A stretch of DNA of 64,000 nucleotides from Corynebacterium rhinophilum (GCF_030227225.1 NZ_JASPHQ010000002.1:1-64000); one strand, 5' to 3'; positions 27,694-39,227 are shown, counted from the stretch's first letter. Program-made: numbers and translations. The notes: generated by a model from the sequence alone, not told the origin.

Positions 27694-27724
27694 TAGCCCC
27701 GCCGGAAAGCCGGCGGGGCATTAT
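27694..27724 (+). terminator. Hairpin between tal and zwf
   Basis: GCCCCGCCGG (27696-27705) pairs perfectly with CCGGCGGGGC (27710-27719), loop AAAG. No T-run follows, so it may attenuate transcription or act as an mRNA stabiliser or processing site in the operon rather than end it. Confidence 0.55.
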
Positions 27725-27776
27725 GCCGCCACTAGTTGAAAGACTACTTAGCTTTTCCCTCCAGGAAGGATAATCC

Positions 27777-29309
27777 GTGACGGACTCAGCCGCTTGGGTC
27801 AATCCCTTGCGTAATGCCGCCGATAAACGATTGCCACGCATCGCGGGCCCCGCGGGCATGGTCATCTTTGGTGTAACCGGCGATTTAGCTTTCAAAAAGC
27901 TCTTGCCGGCCATCTATGACCTTGCCAGCCGCGGGCTCTTGCCCGCGGGCTTCACGCTCGTCGGCTATGGCCGCAGAGACTGGGATAACGCGGACTTCTG
28001 CGATTATTTCCGCAGCGCGGTAGAAGCCGGTGCCCGCACTGACTTTAACCACGACGTCTGGGAGCACTTATCCCAAGGAATCGAGTTCGTGCAAGGATCC
28101 TTTGATGATGAGGGCTTCGACAGGCTTTCTGCACGGTTGGCCGAGCTGGATAAGGCCCGGGGCACGGGAAGCAACTGGGCATACTACCTTTCGGTGCCGC
28201 CAGCGTTCTTCTCCGATATCTGCCACCAATTGGAACGCGTGGGCATGGCCAATTCCATGGAAGATTCGTGGCGCCGCGTGATCATCGAAAAGCCCTTCGG
28301 CCACGACCAGGAATCCGCGCGCGAACTCAATGAAATCGTCAACGCGGTCTTCCCCGAATCGGCCGTCTTCCGCATCGATCACTACCTGGGCAAAGAGACC
28401 GTGCAAAATATTATGGCGCTGCGGTTTGCCAACCAGATCTTTGAGCCGATGTGGAACGCGCACTATATCGACCACGTGCAAATTACCATGGCCGAAGATA
28501 TCGGCCTCGGCGGCCGCGCTGGCTACTATGACGGAATCGGCGCTGCACGCGACGTTATTCAAAACCACCTCCTGCAGCTGCTCGCCCTCGTCGCAATGGA
28601 GGAGCCCTCTTCCTTCGAGCCGGAGGCGCTGCGCGCCGAAAAGGTCAAGGTGCTGCGCGCCACGCAGCCAGTGCATCCGCTGAATAAAACCACCGCTCGT
28701 GGCCAGTACACCGCCGGCTGGCAGGGCTCGGAATACGTGAAGGGCTTACGCGAGGAGGAAGGCTTCGATCCCGCCTCCACTACCGAGACGTACGCGGCAT
28801 GTACGCTGGAGGTCAATTCGCGGCGCTGGGGTGGCGTGCCGTTCTACCTGCGCACGGGAAAGCGGCTGGGGCGCCGCGTTACCGAGATTGCCTTGGTCTT
28901 CAAGGCCGCGCCGAACCAGCCCTTTGTCGATGGCGAAACCGATGCCCTTGGCCAAAATGCGGTGGTTATCCGCGTTCAACCAGATGAGGGCGTCACCATG
29001 CGCTTTGGCTCAAAGGTGCCAGGCTCCACCATGGAGGTGCGCGATGTGAACATGGACTTTGCCTATGCCGAGGCATTCACCGAGGAATCCCCCGAGGCCT
29101 ATGAGCGCCTCATCTTGGATGCCCTCCTCGATGAATCATCCCTGTTCCCCACCAATGAAGAAGTCGAACTATCGTGGTCGATTTTGGATCCGATCATCGA
29201 TTACTGGTCCAAGCATGGTGAGCCCGAAGATTATAAGGCGGGCACATGGGGGCCCACCTCAGCCGATAAGATGCTGCGCCGCCGGGGTCACTCCTGGCGC
29301 CGCCCGTAG
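27777..29309 (+). CDS. zwf: Glucose-6-phosphate 1-dehydrogenase
   Basis: A 510-residue G6PDH. The nucleotide-binding motif is [12 protein letters not shown] near residue 35 and the substrate/active-site signature is [16 protein letters not shown] start with an AGGAAGGA ribosome site. Catalyses the entry step of the oxidative pentose phosphate branch. Works together with OpcA, encoded next. Confidence 0.97.
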   Translation: MTDSAAWVNPLRNAADKRLPRIAGPAGMVIFGVTGDLAFKKLLPAIYDLASRGLLPAGFTLVGYGRRDWDNADFCDYFRSAVEAGARTDFNHDVWEHLSQGIEFVQGSFDDEGFDRLSARLAELDKARGTGSNWAYYLSVPPAFFSDICHQLERVGMANSMEDSWRRVIIEKPFGHDQESARELNEIVNAVFPESAVFRIDHYLGKETVQNIMALRFANQIFEPMWNAHYIDHVQITMAEDIGLGGRAGYYDGIGAARDVIQNHLLQLLALVAMEEPSSFEPEALRAEKVKVLRATQPVHPLNKTTARGQYTAGWQGSEYVKGLREEEGFDPASTTETYAACTLEVNSRRWGGVPFYLRTGKRLGRRVTEIALVFKAAPNQPFVDGETDALGQNAVVIRVQPDEGVTMRFGSKVPGSTMEVRDVNMDFAYAEAFTEESPEAYERLILDALLDESSLFPTNEEVELSWSILDPIIDYWSKHGEPEDYKAGTWGPTSADKMLRRRGHSWRRP

Positions 29310-29323
29310 AAGGGATGTAGTCA

Positions 29324-30259
29324 ATGATTATTCCATTGCCTAATACCACCACTGGTGAAATTGCCAAGAAGCTTGTCGATGCCCAGGAGCACTACACCCG
29401 CACCACGGGCCGCGTGCTCACCTTAATCGTGGAGGCACAAGAAGGCGACGATCTGGAACAAATTCTTGCCTCTGTGCGCGATGCCTCTCATGAGCACCCC
29501 TCCCGCGTGCTCGTCGTGGTCCCCGGTGACCCGAATTCTGATACCCAGCTCGATGCCCAGCTCCGCGTCGGTGGCGAAGCCGGTGCCTCCGAGACCGTCG
29601 TCATGCAATTGCACGGGGCACTCGCGGATCAAGCCGAGTCCGTGCTCACCCCGCTCTTGCTGCCGGATACCCCACTGGTCGCATGGTGGCCCAACGTGTG
29701 CCCCCAGGTGCCGTCAAAAAGCCCCGTGGGCAAATTGGCCCAGCGCCGCATCACCAATGTGGCCCATAAAGGTACCGTGGGCGAGCAGGATCTGCGCGCG
29801 CTTTCTGATGGCTACTCCCCCGGCGATTCCGATATGTCCTGGGCCTCCATCACGCTGTGGCGCGGGGTCGTCGCATCGGCGCTCGATCACCATCCCCATG
29901 AAAAGGTGCTATCGGTAGAGGTCGCCGGCCCTGCCGGGCATCCGGCGCCTAACTTCGCGGCGGGTTGGTTGCTTGACCGCCTCAGCGTCCCAGTACAGCG
30001 CACGGCCGAGGAAGCAAATAATGACTATTTCCCGGTTACCCACCTGCGCTTTAACCGGGAATCGACCCACGTAGATGTGGATGTCGTCGATGAGCGCACT
30101 GTGCGAGTGCGCGTACCGGGTACCCCAGACTCGCTAGTCAGTTTGAGCCCGCGCACGCAAACCGAAATCCTCTCTGAGGAATTACGACACCTCGATGCCG
30201 ATAAAACTTATGCCCAAGCACTACGTGCTCTGGGAGAAGTAGACTACAGTAAGCTTTAA
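29324..30259 (+). CDS. opcA: Glucose-6-phosphate dehydrogenase assembly protein OpcA
   Basis: A 311-residue OpcA-family protein. The family's PLVAWWPNVCP-type stretch and a C-terminal RTQTEILSEELRHLDADK are visible. In corynebacteria OpcA is a subunit or assembly factor of G6PDH. Starts 14 bases after zwf. Confidence 0.95.
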   Translation: MIIPLPNTTTGEIAKKLVDAQEHYTRTTGRVLTLIVEAQEGDDLEQILASVRDASHEHPSRVLVVVPGDPNSDTQLDAQLRVGGEAGASETVVMQLHGALADQAESVLTPLLLPDTPLVAWWPNVCPQVPSKSPVGKLAQRRITNVAHKGTVGEQDLRALSDGYSPGDSDMSWASITLWRGVVASALDHHPHEKVLSVEVAGPAGHPAPNFAAGWLLDRLSVPVQRTAEEANNDYFPVTHLRFNRESTHVDVDVVDERTVRVRVPGTPDSLVSLSPRTQTEILSEELRHLDADKTYAQALRALGEVDYSKL

Positions 30260-30306
30260 CAGCGCACTTGTTTATACCGATTCTTTGCAAAGGATTCTGA
30301 TACCGA

Positions 30307-31068
30307 ATGGTAACGCTTCACCGCGTCAGTGATGTAGATGACCTTATTTCCCAAGCCGCACTCAAATTTATTGAGACCATCGCCGGAATTCAGGCTGGCA
30401 ACGGTGGCATCCATGGTGACGGCGTAGCAAGAATCGTACTAACGGGTGGGGGCGCAGGAATCGGACTGCTGCACGAGCTTGCGCGCCTTGACTTTTCCGC
30501 CCAACAGCAAGGTGAAAACTACCCTGCCCTGCGTATCGATTGGTCCCGCGTGCACATCTTCTTTGGCGATGAGCGCAATGTTCCGGTCAGCGACCCAGAT
30601 TCCAACGAAGGTCAAGCGCGTTCCGCGCTGCTCGATCACGTCGATATTCCAGATCAGAATATCCACGGATTCGACCTCGGTGCGGTCTCCATGGAGGCTG
30701 CCGCCAATGCTTACGAGCCGGAGCTGAAAGACTTCGCACCTTTAGGCTTCGATCTACACCTTTTGGGCATGGGCGCAGAAGGCCACATTAACTCCCTGTT
30801 CCCCCACTCTCCTGCCATCCGTGAGCAGGAAGAACTCGCGGTACCGGTACACGATTCTCCCAAGCCACCCAGCGAGCGCATTACCCTCACGTTGCCGGCG
30901 GTCAATAGGTCCGAGCGCGTCTGGCTCTTGGTTGCCGGGGAGGAAAAGGCCGCTGCTGCAAAGAGCATCGTTGACGGCGTCGACGCTGAGGAGTGCCCAG
31001 CGGCCGGTGCGCAAGGGACGAAGGAGACGATCCTCTTCCTTGCTGACGATGCCGCGCAGGAACTTTAA
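30307..31068 (+). CDS. pgl: 6-Phosphogluconolactonase
   Basis: A 253-residue protein of the NagB/RpiA-like SuperFamily (DevB type). Family motifs FGDERNVPVSDPDSN and LLGMGAEGHINSLFPHS, which holds the catalytic His, are intact. Hydrolyses 6-phosphogluconolactone from Zwf. Last gene of the pentose phosphate run; a long hairpin follows. Confidence 0.95.
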   Translation: MVTLHRVSDVDDLISQAALKFIETIAGIQAGNGGIHGDGVARIVLTGGGAGIGLLHELARLDFSAQQQGENYPALRIDWSRVHIFFGDERNVPVSDPDSNEGQARSALLDHVDIPDQNIHGFDLGAVSMEAAANAYEPELKDFAPLGFDLHLLGMGAEGHINSLFPHSPAIREQEELAVPVHDSPKPPSERITLTLPAVNRSERVWLLVAGEEKAAAAKSIVDGVDAEECPAAGAQGTKETILFLADDAAQEL

Positions 31069-31100
31069 AAACATCGCCGCCCTTCCTGCTTAACGCACAA

Positions 31101-31162
31101 AGCGCCGGTACCTCAGCCCCACCCTTTCTCTGCGAAAGGACACGGGATGAAGTACCGGCGCT
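31101..31162. terminator. Large two-part hairpin between pgl and secG
   Basis: AGCGCCGGTAC (31101-31111) pairs perfectly with GTACCGGCGCT (31152-31162). The loop holds a second small hairpin, CCTTTC/GAAAGG (31123-31139). It lies between converging genes and can act for both strands. Confidence 0.6.
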
Positions 31163-31178
31163 GTTGTTTGGCCGGGTC

Positions 31179-31415
31179 CTAGGCCGCGAAGGCCTGGATG
31201 AGGTTAAGGCCAACGATGCAGGCCAACCAGATAATCACCATGACGATGGTATAGCGGTCCAAATTCTTTTCCACCACGGTCGAACCGGACAGGTTCGATT
31301 GCACACCGCCGCCGAAAAGGCTAGACAGGCCGCCGCCTTTGCCCTTGTGTAAAAGCACAAAGATGGACATCAAAATAGCTGAAATTAGCAAAATGATTTC
31401 CAGTGCTAAGACCAT
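31179..31415 (-). CDS. secG: Preprotein translocase subunit SecG
   Basis: A 78-residue protein with two hydrophobic segments (3-19 and about 54-74) and the SecG loop GKGGGLSSLFGGG between them. Part of the SecYEG channel. It follows tpiA on the minus strand, as in other corynebacteria, but without the ppc gene that sits between them in C. glutamicum. Confidence 0.95.
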   Translation of the reverse strand: MVLALEIILLISAILMSIFVLLHKGKGGGLSSLFGGGVQSNLSGSTVVEKNLDRYTIVMVIIWLACIVGLNLIQAFAA

Positions 31416-31546
31416 GAGGTTCTTCCTTTTCTCAACGTGCGCCCAGTGGCACCTTCGATGTACTACCGAAAGTCACGCTTGCCACCGGCGCGAAGTACTT
31501 ACCTGCTTTGCCTACGCAAAGCAATCACAAGGGCCTACTGTACACC

Positions 31547-31581
31547 ATGCCGCGGGCGGGGCTCACCCCAACCCGCGGCAT
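31547..31581 (-). terminator. Hairpin between tpiA and secG
   Basis: ATGCCGCGGG pairs with CCCGCGGCAT, with an inner GGGG-CTCA-CCCC stem. There is no clear T-run on the minus strand. It lies in the 198-base gap between tpiA and secG and may end or weaken transcription from tpiA. Confidence 0.5.
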
Positions 31582-31613
31582 ACCAGTCACCTTGTGATGG
31601 TTGTTAACGCATG

Positions 31614-32396
31614 TTAACTAACGGCATTAGCTGCATTGGCGGCTAGCTTGGCGAAGTCCTCTCCTACCAAGGAAGCACCACCGATGAGGCCGCCGTCTAC
31701 GTCCGGCTTGCTGACGATATCCGCAACGGAGTCAACCTTTACGGAACCGCCGTACAGGATGCGAATACCTTCGGCAACCTCGTCGCCCGCGAGTTCCTTG
31801 ACCAAGCCACGGATGGCGGCGCACACTTCCTGCGCGTCATCCGCGGAGGCAACCTTGCCGGTGCCGATGGCCCACACGGGTTCGTAGGCGATAACCGTCT
31901 TGGATAGCTGCTCGGCGCTAAGTCCCTGCAGGGAATCGCGGGTTTGGTTCACCACGTAGTCAACGTGGGTGCCGGCCTCGCGCACGTCGAGCGGCTCGCC
32001 CACGCAGACGATGGGGCTGATGCCATTTTCCAAGGCCGCTGCGGCCTTTTCAGCGACCAGCTGGTCGGTTTCGCCGTGGTATTCGCGACGCTCGGAGTGG
32101 CCAACGACTGCCCAGCTGCATCCCAGCTTGTTCAGCATCTGGCCGGATACCTCGCCGGTGTAGGCGCCAGACTCGTGCTTGGAAATGTCCTGCGCACCGT
32201 AGGTGATTTTCAGCTTATCGCCCTCAACTAGCGTCTGAATCGTGCGGATATCGGTAAATGGAACCATGTAGGCTACATCTACCTTGTCGTAGTAATCCTC
32301 CGGCAGGGAGAATGCGAACTTTTGAACGGATCCAATGGCCTCAATGTGATCGAGGTTCATCTTCCAGTTACCAGCAATAAGTGGTGTACGTGCCAT
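31614..32396 (-). CDS. tpiA: Triosephosphate isomerase
   Basis: A 260-residue TIM-barrel enzyme. Catalytic Lys12 is in NWKMN (10-14), the His in VGHSERR and the Glu in [11 protein letters not shown]. Interconverts dihydroxyacetone phosphate and glyceraldehyde-3-phosphate. Follows pgk by 46 bases in the gap-pgk-tpiA cluster. Confidence 0.97.
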   Translation of the reverse strand: MARTPLIAGNWKMNLDHIEAIGSVQKFAFSLPEDYYDKVDVAYMVPFTDIRTIQTLVEGDKLKITYGAQDISKHESGAYTGEVSGQMLNKLGCSWAVVGHSERREYHGETDQLVAEKAAAALENGISPIVCVGEPLDVREAGTHVDYVVNQTRDSLQGLSAEQLSKTVIAYEPVWAIGTGKVASADDAQEVCAAIRGLVKELAGDEVAEGIRILYGGSVKVDSVADIVSKPDVDGGLIGGASLVGEDFAKLAANAANAVS

Positions 32397-32442
32397 AATT
32401 TATCCTTTCTTTGGACGCCTGAATTTAGCTGTTTCAGGCGGT

Positions 32443-33660
32443 TTATGCTTCGAGCACGGAAACGCCCGGCAGCTCCTTGCCCTCGAGGTATTCGAGGGAT
32501 GCGCCGCCGCCGGTGGAGATGTGGCTGAAGCCATCCTCATCGAGGCCCAGGGTGCGCACAGAGGCTGCGGAGTCGCCGCCGCCGACGACGGAGAAGGAAC
32601 CGTTAGAGGAGGTGGCATCGATAATCGCCTGCGCTACTCCAGCGGTGCCCTTGGAGAAGGCTTCCATTTCGAATACGCCCATGGGGCCGTTCCAGAATAC
32701 GGTCTTGGAGTCTGCCAGTACGTCGGCAAATTTCTCGATGGTCTTCGGTCCGATGTCCAGGGACATCCAGCCCTCAGGAATGCCATCGAGCTCAACGACC
32801 TTGGTCTCAGCATCGGCGGCGAACTCGCTGGCGGCGGTAAGATCAACGGGAAGGACGATCTTGTCGCCAAAGCGCTCCAGCAGGCTCTTGCAGTTTTCGA
32901 TCTGGTCCTCTTGCAGCAAGGACTCCTGAACGTTGTAACCCTTGGCTGCCAGCAGGGTGTAGCACATGCCGCCGCCGATGATGATCTTATCGGCCTTTCC
33001 AGCAAGTGCTTCGATAACGCCAAGCTTGTCAGAGACCTTTGCGCCACCCAGTACAACGACGTATGGGTGCGCCGGATCCTTTGCCACGGTGGACAATACG
33101 TCCAATTCCTTTTCCACCAGCTTGCCGGCGTAGGCGGGCAGGCGCTTGGCGACGTCATATACCGAGGTCTGCGCGCGGTGCACAACGCCGAAGCCATCGG
33201 AGACGAACGCGCCATTATCAGCAGCCAGGGCGACGAGCTCGTCGGCGAATTCGCCGCGCTCTGCCTCATCCTTAGAGGTTTCGCGAGGATCGAAGCGGAC
33301 ATTTTCTACCAGCATGACATCGCCGCTGTTTAGCCCGTTTGCGCGCTCGTGGGCGTCTTCGCCTGTGACGTCGTTGGCCAAGGCAACGTACTGATCTAGG
33401 GCCTCGGACAACGCTTCTGCGACAGGAGCCAGGGAGTACTTGGAATTTACCTCACCCTTGGGGCGGCCGAGGTGGGCGGAAAGGATGACCTTCGCGCCGC
33501 CATCGACAAGAGCCTGAATCGTGGGAAGAGATGCGGTGATGCGGCCGGGGTCGGTGATATTTCCGTCATCATCCAGCGGCACGTTGAAGTCAGAACGAAC
33601 CAGAATGTGGCGGTCCTCTACGCCTTCTTCTAGCAGGTTATCTAGGGTCTTAAAAGCCAT
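32443..33660 (-). CDS. pgk: Phosphoglycerate kinase
   Basis: A 405-residue two-domain kinase. [12 protein letters not shown] near residue 23, [13 protein letters not shown] and the ATP-site [10 protein letters not shown] are intact. Makes ATP and 3-phosphoglycerate from 1,3-bisphosphoglycerate. Lies between gap and tpiA; a strong hairpin separates it from gap. Confidence 0.97.
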   Translation of the reverse strand: MAFKTLDNLLEEGVEDRHILVRSDFNVPLDDDGNITDPGRITASLPTIQALVDGGAKVILSAHLGRPKGEVNSKYSLAPVAEALSEALDQYVALANDVTGEDAHERANGLNSGDVMLVENVRFDPRETSKDEAERGEFADELVALAADNGAFVSDGFGVVHRAQTSVYDVAKRLPAYAGKLVEKELDVLSTVAKDPAHPYVVVLGGAKVSDKLGVIEALAGKADKIIIGGGMCYTLLAAKGYNVQESLLQEDQIENCKSLLERFGDKIVLPVDLTAASEFAADAETKVVELDGIPEGWMSLDIGPKTIEKFADVLADSKTVFWNGPMGVFEMEAFSKGTAGVAQAIIDATSSNGSFSVVGGGDSAASVRTLGLDEDGFSHISTGGGASLEYLEGKELPGVSVLEA

Positions 33661-33710
33661 GTGTTACTCCTTTTATAGTGGATTCTGCAGTTTAGGTTGC
33701 TACATAAAAT

Positions 33711-33760
33711 GATACCGGCCACAACGTCGTGCCGTCAGGGCGTTCGTTGTGGCCGGTATC
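33711..33760 (-). terminator. 16-bp hairpin between gap and pgk
   Basis: GATACCGGCCACAACG (33711-33726) pairs perfectly with 33745-33760. On the minus strand ATTTTATG follows. It fits a partial terminator or RNA-stabilising structure that sets gap expression apart from pgk-tpiA. Confidence 0.7.
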
Positions 33761-33788
33761 GCATTAAGGGGTGCTCTATATTAGAACT

Positions 33789-34829
<1,041 letters not shown>

Positions 34830-34922
34830 CTATGGGCCTACCGCGGGTCCTTCGAGTACTTTACTGCTCTGGGTGAGTAAGGTGCCCGAGGCTTTGCCCA
34901 ACAACCGCAATACTACAGAGCC

Positions 34923-34928
34923 TTTATA
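34923..34928 (-). promoter_or_regulatory. Candidate -10 box of gap
   Basis: TATAAA on the minus strand, about 125 bases upstream of the gap GTG. The -35 (GCTTGC, 16 bases upstream) is a poor match, as is common in corynebacteria. Confidence 0.4.
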
Positions 34929-35079
34929 GCGCGTGCAGTGGGCCGCAAGCCTGACAACGCAGGATCTGAAAGTTTTCCGATCTAGGCGTACAATCTTCCC
35001 GAGTATTTTTGTTTTTCCGAATATTCAGGCTGTTTAAGCCCGTTTAAGTTGGTTCTTGTAGACTTTACACCGTTAATGT

Positions 35080-35091
35080 GTGATATATCAC
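35080..35091. promoter_or_regulatory. GTGATATATCAC palindrome
   Basis: A perfect 12-bp palindrome between divergent gap and lactate permease genes. It looks like a GlxR (cAMP-receptor type) half-site pair TGTGA/TCAC, but the spacer is 4 rather than 6 bases, so the binding protein is uncertain. Confidence 0.4.
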
Positions 35092-35342
35092 TACACGTGG
35101 GCGTTCCCCTACTTCACCGCACACCAGTCCTCCAAAGACACAGTGGTATAAATTAACTTAACCCAAATCACACCTCAGCGTTTATGACGCGATATGCTTG
35201 CGCTAACTCACTGTGTTCCAGGTAGCACTCGGGCATTCGCTGGGCGCTAATCTCTCGCCTGAAACGCGTGGGCAATAAATTTACATCCCTCGCAGACCGA
35301 ATGCGCCTGCGATAGTACCCCCGTTAGAATCGAGGATACTCA

Positions 35343-36989
35343 ATGTTTGAGATAAACACCTCTGTTGTGGGAGACAGTCTTGGGCTCACCGCGCTCGTGG
35401 CGATTCTCCCCCTCGTAGCCTTTTTCATTATGTTGATGGGCTTTAAAGCCCGCGCACATACTTCGGGAGCCGTCGCCCTTGCGACCTCCATCATCCTAGC
35501 CATAGTTGCCTTTGCGATGCCCGTGGATATGGCACTGTCCTCCGCGGTCCGCGGTGGGCTCTTCGGCCTACTGCCCATCGTCTGGGTCATTATTACAGCG
35601 ATTTGGTTCTACGAAATTACGGTCGCCTCAGGCCGCTTCGAAGATCTACGTAAGACCTTCGATCTCTTAGGCGATGGCGATATCCGCATCCAGTCGATGC
35701 TCATCGCGTTCTGCTTCGGTGGCCTCCTTGAAGCCCTTGCGGGTTTCGGTGCCCCCGTTGCCATTACCGCCACGATGATTATGGCGCTCGGCGTCAAACC
35801 GCTGCGCGCTGCAACGGTGGTCCTTATTGCGAATACCGCTCCAGTCGCATTCGGTGCGGTTGGTATTCCGGTCACCACCGCCGGTGAGGTCGGCGGGCGT
35901 ACCGCTGAGCAAACCCAAGATATCGCCGGCCTTATTGCCCTGCAGGTCTTGGTCATTGCCGCGATTGTTCCGTTCCTCATCGCATTCATCCTGGACGGCA
36001 TGCGCGGTGTGAAAGAAACAGCGCCCGCCGCCGCAGTCATCGGTATTTCCTTTGCCGGCGCGCAGTGGCTTACCGCCACCTTCTTCGCCTACCAGCTCAC
36101 CAATGTTATTGCCTGCATCGTGTCCCTGGGTGCTGCCTTCATCTTCCTCCGCGTATGGAAGCCACGGGGTGTCACCCAGCTACGCGAGCGCATGGAGCTG
36201 CCCGCTGCAGAAACCACGACCGACCTCAATGGCCGCCGCATCTGGATGGCGCTGCTGCCCTACGCCGTCGTTACCGCAGTATTTGCCGTTGCTACCGCAG
36301 CACCAGCAATCTTCGGCTTCTGGAAGCTGAAGTTCGCATGGCCGCTGCTTGATGGCACCGTCATCGGCACTAACGGTGAGGCCATGGACACCAGCTTTAG
36401 CTTCAATGTCTTTGGCAACCCAGGTACCTTGCTCTTGCTCTCCGGCATTATTGTGGCCATCGTTTACCACTTCTGGAACGAAAACGGCCGCTACAAGCTC
36501 AGCTTCGCCCAACCCGTGCAGGCCTTCGGTGAGGTTGCCAACCGCATGAAGTTCTCTGGGCTGACCATCGTTTTGGTCCTCGCTTTGGCCTACACGATGA
36601 ACTATTCGGGCCAGACCATTGCTATCGGTGAATTCGTATCCTCCGCCGGTTCCATCTTCGCGCTATTCGCACCCGTGCTGGGCTGGATTGGTACCGCGGT
36701 GACCGGCTCCGATACCTCCGCAAACGCGCTCTTTGGCAACCTGCAGGTTGCGGCCGCTGACCGCATTGGCGTCAACCCTGACCTCATGCTGGCTGCCAAT
36801 ACCGCCGGTGGTGTTGTGGGTAAGATGATTTCGCCGCAGTCCCTGGCCATTGCGGCAACCGCCGTATCCATGGAAGGCAAGGAATCTGTCATCCTGAAAA
36901 ACGTCGTGGGCTACTCCATCGCGTTCTTGGCCGTTGTCTGTGTCATCGTCTTCTTGATGACCAACGTCCTGGGCTTCTTGGTCCCATAA
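35343..36989 (+). CDS. lldP: L-lactate permease
   Basis: A 548-residue LctP-family membrane transporter with about 13 hydrophobic segments. The family's GFGAPVAITATMIMALGVKP, GSDTSANALFGNLQ and ANTAGGVVGKMISPQSLAIA stretches are intact. Imports lactate with protons. No lactate dehydrogenase (lldD) or LldR gene lies next to it, so it stands alone between the gap cluster and whiA. Confidence 0.92.
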   Translation: MFEINTSVVGDSLGLTALVAILPLVAFFIMLMGFKARAHTSGAVALATSIILAIVAFAMPVDMALSSAVRGGLFGLLPIVWVIITAIWFYEITVASGRFEDLRKTFDLLGDGDIRIQSMLIAFCFGGLLEALAGFGAPVAITATMIMALGVKPLRAATVVLIANTAPVAFGAVGIPVTTAGEVGGRTAEQTQDIAGLIALQVLVIAAIVPFLIAFILDGMRGVKETAPAAAVIGISFAGAQWLTATFFAYQLTNVIACIVSLGAAFIFLRVWKPRGVTQLRERMELPAAETTTDLNGRRIWMALLPYAVVTAVFAVATAAPAIFGFWKLKFAWPLLDGTVIGTNGEAMDTSFSFNVFGNPGTLLLLSGIIVAIVYHFWNENGRYKLSFAQPVQAFGEVANRMKFSGLTIVLVLALAYTMNYSGQTIAIGEFVSSAGSIFALFAPVLGWIGTAVTGSDTSANALFGNLQVAAADRIGVNPDLMLAANTAGGVVGKMISPQSLAIAATAVSMEGKESVILKNVVGYSIAFLAVVCVIVFLMTNVLGFLVP

Positions 36990-37034
36990 AGCGCAAGCCA
37001 CCACTGGCTATAAGCGCCTCAGCCGCGACGCGAC

Positions 37035-37080
37035 ACAAGGCGGGAAGGAAAGCACCTCAATGCTTTCCTTCCCGCCTTTC
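37035..37080. terminator. Bidirectional terminator between lldP and whiA
   Basis: AAGGCGGGAAGGAAAGCA (37037-37054) pairs perfectly over 18 bases with 37061-37078, loop of six. It lies between converging genes. Confidence 0.8.
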
Positions 37081-37116
37081 GTGGTTCAAAGATCCAGAGC
37101 CAATCGTGCCCCGCGA

Positions 37117-38106
37117 CTAAGAGTCACCAAAAAGATCGTCTGAGATGGACTCATTAGTATCGGGGATGTCCAGTTCTTCGGCCCGCTTATCCGCCATGGA
37201 TAATAAGCGCCGAATGCGCCCTGCCACCGCATCTTTGGTCATAGGCGGATCCGCCAGCCTGCCGAGCTCCTCCAACGAGGCCTCGCGGTGCTGCACGCGC
37301 AAGCGGCCGGCATCGGCTAGGTGCTCAGGAACGTCATCCCCCAAAATTTCCATCGCCCTATCTACGCGCGCCGCGGCGGTCACGGCGGCCCGTGCCGAGC
37401 GGCGCAGGTTGGCATCATCAAAATTATCCAACCGGCGCGATGTATCGTGCGCTTCGCGCTTTACCCGCTTCTTTTCCCAAGACAGGCGGGTCACTTGCGC
37501 GCCCATGCGGGTAAGCAACGCGCCAATGGCATCGCCGTCGCGGACGACCACGCGATCTTCGCCGCGGGTCTCTTTAGTCTTTGCGGAAATTCCCAGGCGC
37601 CGTGCGCATCCCACGAGTGCCAACGCGGCCTCCTGGCAGGGGCAGCTGACTTCCAATGCTGAAGAACGCCCGGGTTCCGTCAGGCTACCGTGCGCAAGGA
37701 AGGCACCGCGCCACGCCGCCTCGCTATCAGCCACGGTGCCGGAAATGACCTGCGGCGGAAGCCCCACCACGGCGTGACCGGAGCGGGTAATCAGGCCTAG
37801 GCGGCGGGTAAGCTCCTTTGCCCCTTTAGTGATGCGCACGATGACGCGCGATTTCTTCACCGTCCCCGCAGGGCCGACAACGTGGCTTTCCGCTTCGATC
37901 CCGTAGAGCTCGTCTAAAGCCACGAGGATGCGCTGCGCAATAGCCTGGTTATCGAGCTCAAGCTCATAGGCCATGCTCTCACCAGAGACATCTACTTCTC
38001 CGGCAAAGCGCAGGATCGATGCGAGCTCCGCAGCGCGCGCGGACTGACGTGTCACGCCAACCGCCGCTAGTTCTTCTTTGACCTGTTCGGTCAACGGTGT
38101 GGTCAC
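37117..38106 (-). CDS. whiA: Sporulation/division regulator homologue WhiA
   Basis: A 329-residue WhiA (DUF199) protein: an N-terminal LAGLIDADG-like domain (residues about 1-210, with the GAFLAHGSL motif) and a C-terminal helix-turn-helix (about 225-305, [20 protein letters not shown]). Non-sporulating actinobacteria keep WhiA, likely for division or chromosome-linked control. GTG start. Next to yvcK and rapZ, the conserved trio. Confidence 0.95.
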   Translation of the reverse strand: MTTPLTEQVKEELAAVGVTRQSARAAELASILRFAGEVDVSGESMAYELELDNQAIAQRILVALDELYGIEAESHVVGPAGTVKKSRVIVRITKGAKELTRRLGLITRSGHAVVGLPPQVISGTVADSEAAWRGAFLAHGSLTEPGRSSALEVSCPCQEAALALVGCARRLGISAKTKETRGEDRVVVRDGDAIGALLTRMGAQVTRLSWEKKRVKREAHDTSRRLDNFDDANLRRSARAAVTAAARVDRAMEILGDDVPEHLADAGRLRVQHREASLEELGRLADPPMTKDAVAGRIRRLLSMADKRAEELDIPDTNESISDDLFGDS

Positions 38107-38249
38107 CTAGTTCGCCCCATTTCTCTGTCACAGTCACGAATGACGCTTGTGCAATGCACGGTCCCACGCACACCAACTACTGCGTGGGAAACGGAATTTT
38201 CTCATTTTACCGTGTCCCGCGCCCTGAGGACTGGCTGGCCTGAACTTAG

Positions 38250-39227
38250 CTAGGCCCGCCGGTACTCGTTATAGAGATCCACGATGACAGAAGAAAGTTT
38301 GTCTGGATCGTGTTTCATCAATCGCTGTCCATTGTCATCCTGGATACTGACATCTGCAAATACCGCGCGTGCGCCCAAGGCTTGCGCAGCGCGCTGTACA
38401 TATACCCGTTCGCTCTCATTTGGCAGCGCTGCCGCATCTAGGACGATGCGGTCGATGCGTAGATCCGGGGCGTGACGAGCCAGCACATGCACGTGGCGCT
38501 CCGCGGAAAAGCCTTGGGTTTCTCCCGGTTCGGCTGACAGGTTGAGCATCACGACGCGCAGAGCATTGGACTCAGATATGGCCTGCACGATTTCTGGCAC
38601 CAAGGTATGCGGTAATACCGAACTAAACCAGGATCCTGGACCGATGGTAATAAGATCTGCCTGCCTAATAGCCTCCAGCGCGGCGGGATTGGCTTCCGGG
38701 GCTTCAGGCAGGATTCGCACGCGCCGCACATGCCCCGGCGTCGATGCCACCGCGACCTGGCCGCGGACCTGGCGCATGACCCGGGGGTCATCGTCAAGCC
38801 CTGAGACATCAGCCTCAATCTCTAAGGGATGCGGCACCACGGGGATGACCCGCCCGTGCGAGTGCGTTAGCTCTGCTACCGCGTCCAAGGCGGCCTGGTA
38901 ATCGCCCAAGACCCCGGTCAAACCGGCGATCATGAGGTTGCCCACGGCGTGGCCCGCCATGGCGCCATTGCCGCCGAAGCGATGCTGGAGGGTCTTGCCC
39001 CACAGCTCGCCTACGCGATTGTCATCGGCTAGCGCGGCCAACGCCATGCGCAGGTCACCAGGCGGAATGATATCCAATTCTCGGCGCAGGCGCCCCGAGG
39101 ATCCGCCATCATCGGCGACCGTCACGATGGCAGAAATATCCGCCGCATTGCTGCGCCTAGCGGATAAAAGTGTTTGATAAAGACCATGGCCGCCGCCAAG
39201 GCAGACCATATGAGAAGGGTGTTTCAT
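38250..39227 (-). CDS. yvcK: YvcK family protein (gluconeogenesis factor, UDP-sugar binding)
   Basis: A 325-residue protein of the CofD/YvcK superfamily. The N-terminal CLGGGHGLYQTL nucleotide-sugar-binding loop and DDGGSSGRLRRE are typical. In other bacteria it binds UDP-GlcNAc and links carbon status to cell-wall synthesis. Between rapZ and whiA. Confidence 0.92.
   Translation of the reverse strand: MKHPSHMVCLGGGHGLYQTLLSARRSNAADISAIVTVADDGGSSGRLRRELDIIPPGDLRMALAALADDNRVGELWGKTLQHRFGGNGAMAGHAVGNLMIAGLTGVLGDYQAALDAVAELTHSHGRVIPVVPHPLEIEADVSGLDDDPRVMRQVRGQVAVASTPGHVRRVRILPEAPEANPAALEAIRQADLITIGPGSWFSSVLPHTLVPEIVQAISESNALRVVMLNLSAEPGETQGFSAERHVHVLARHAPDLRIDRIVLDAAALPNESERVYVQRAAQALGARAVFADVSIQDDNGQRLMKHDPDKLSSVIVDLYNEYRRA

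Noticed and set aside
35050..35100. LldR operator (TNGTNNNACNA) before lldP
   Set aside because: TTGTAGACTTTA-like sequence does not satisfy the consensus spacing.
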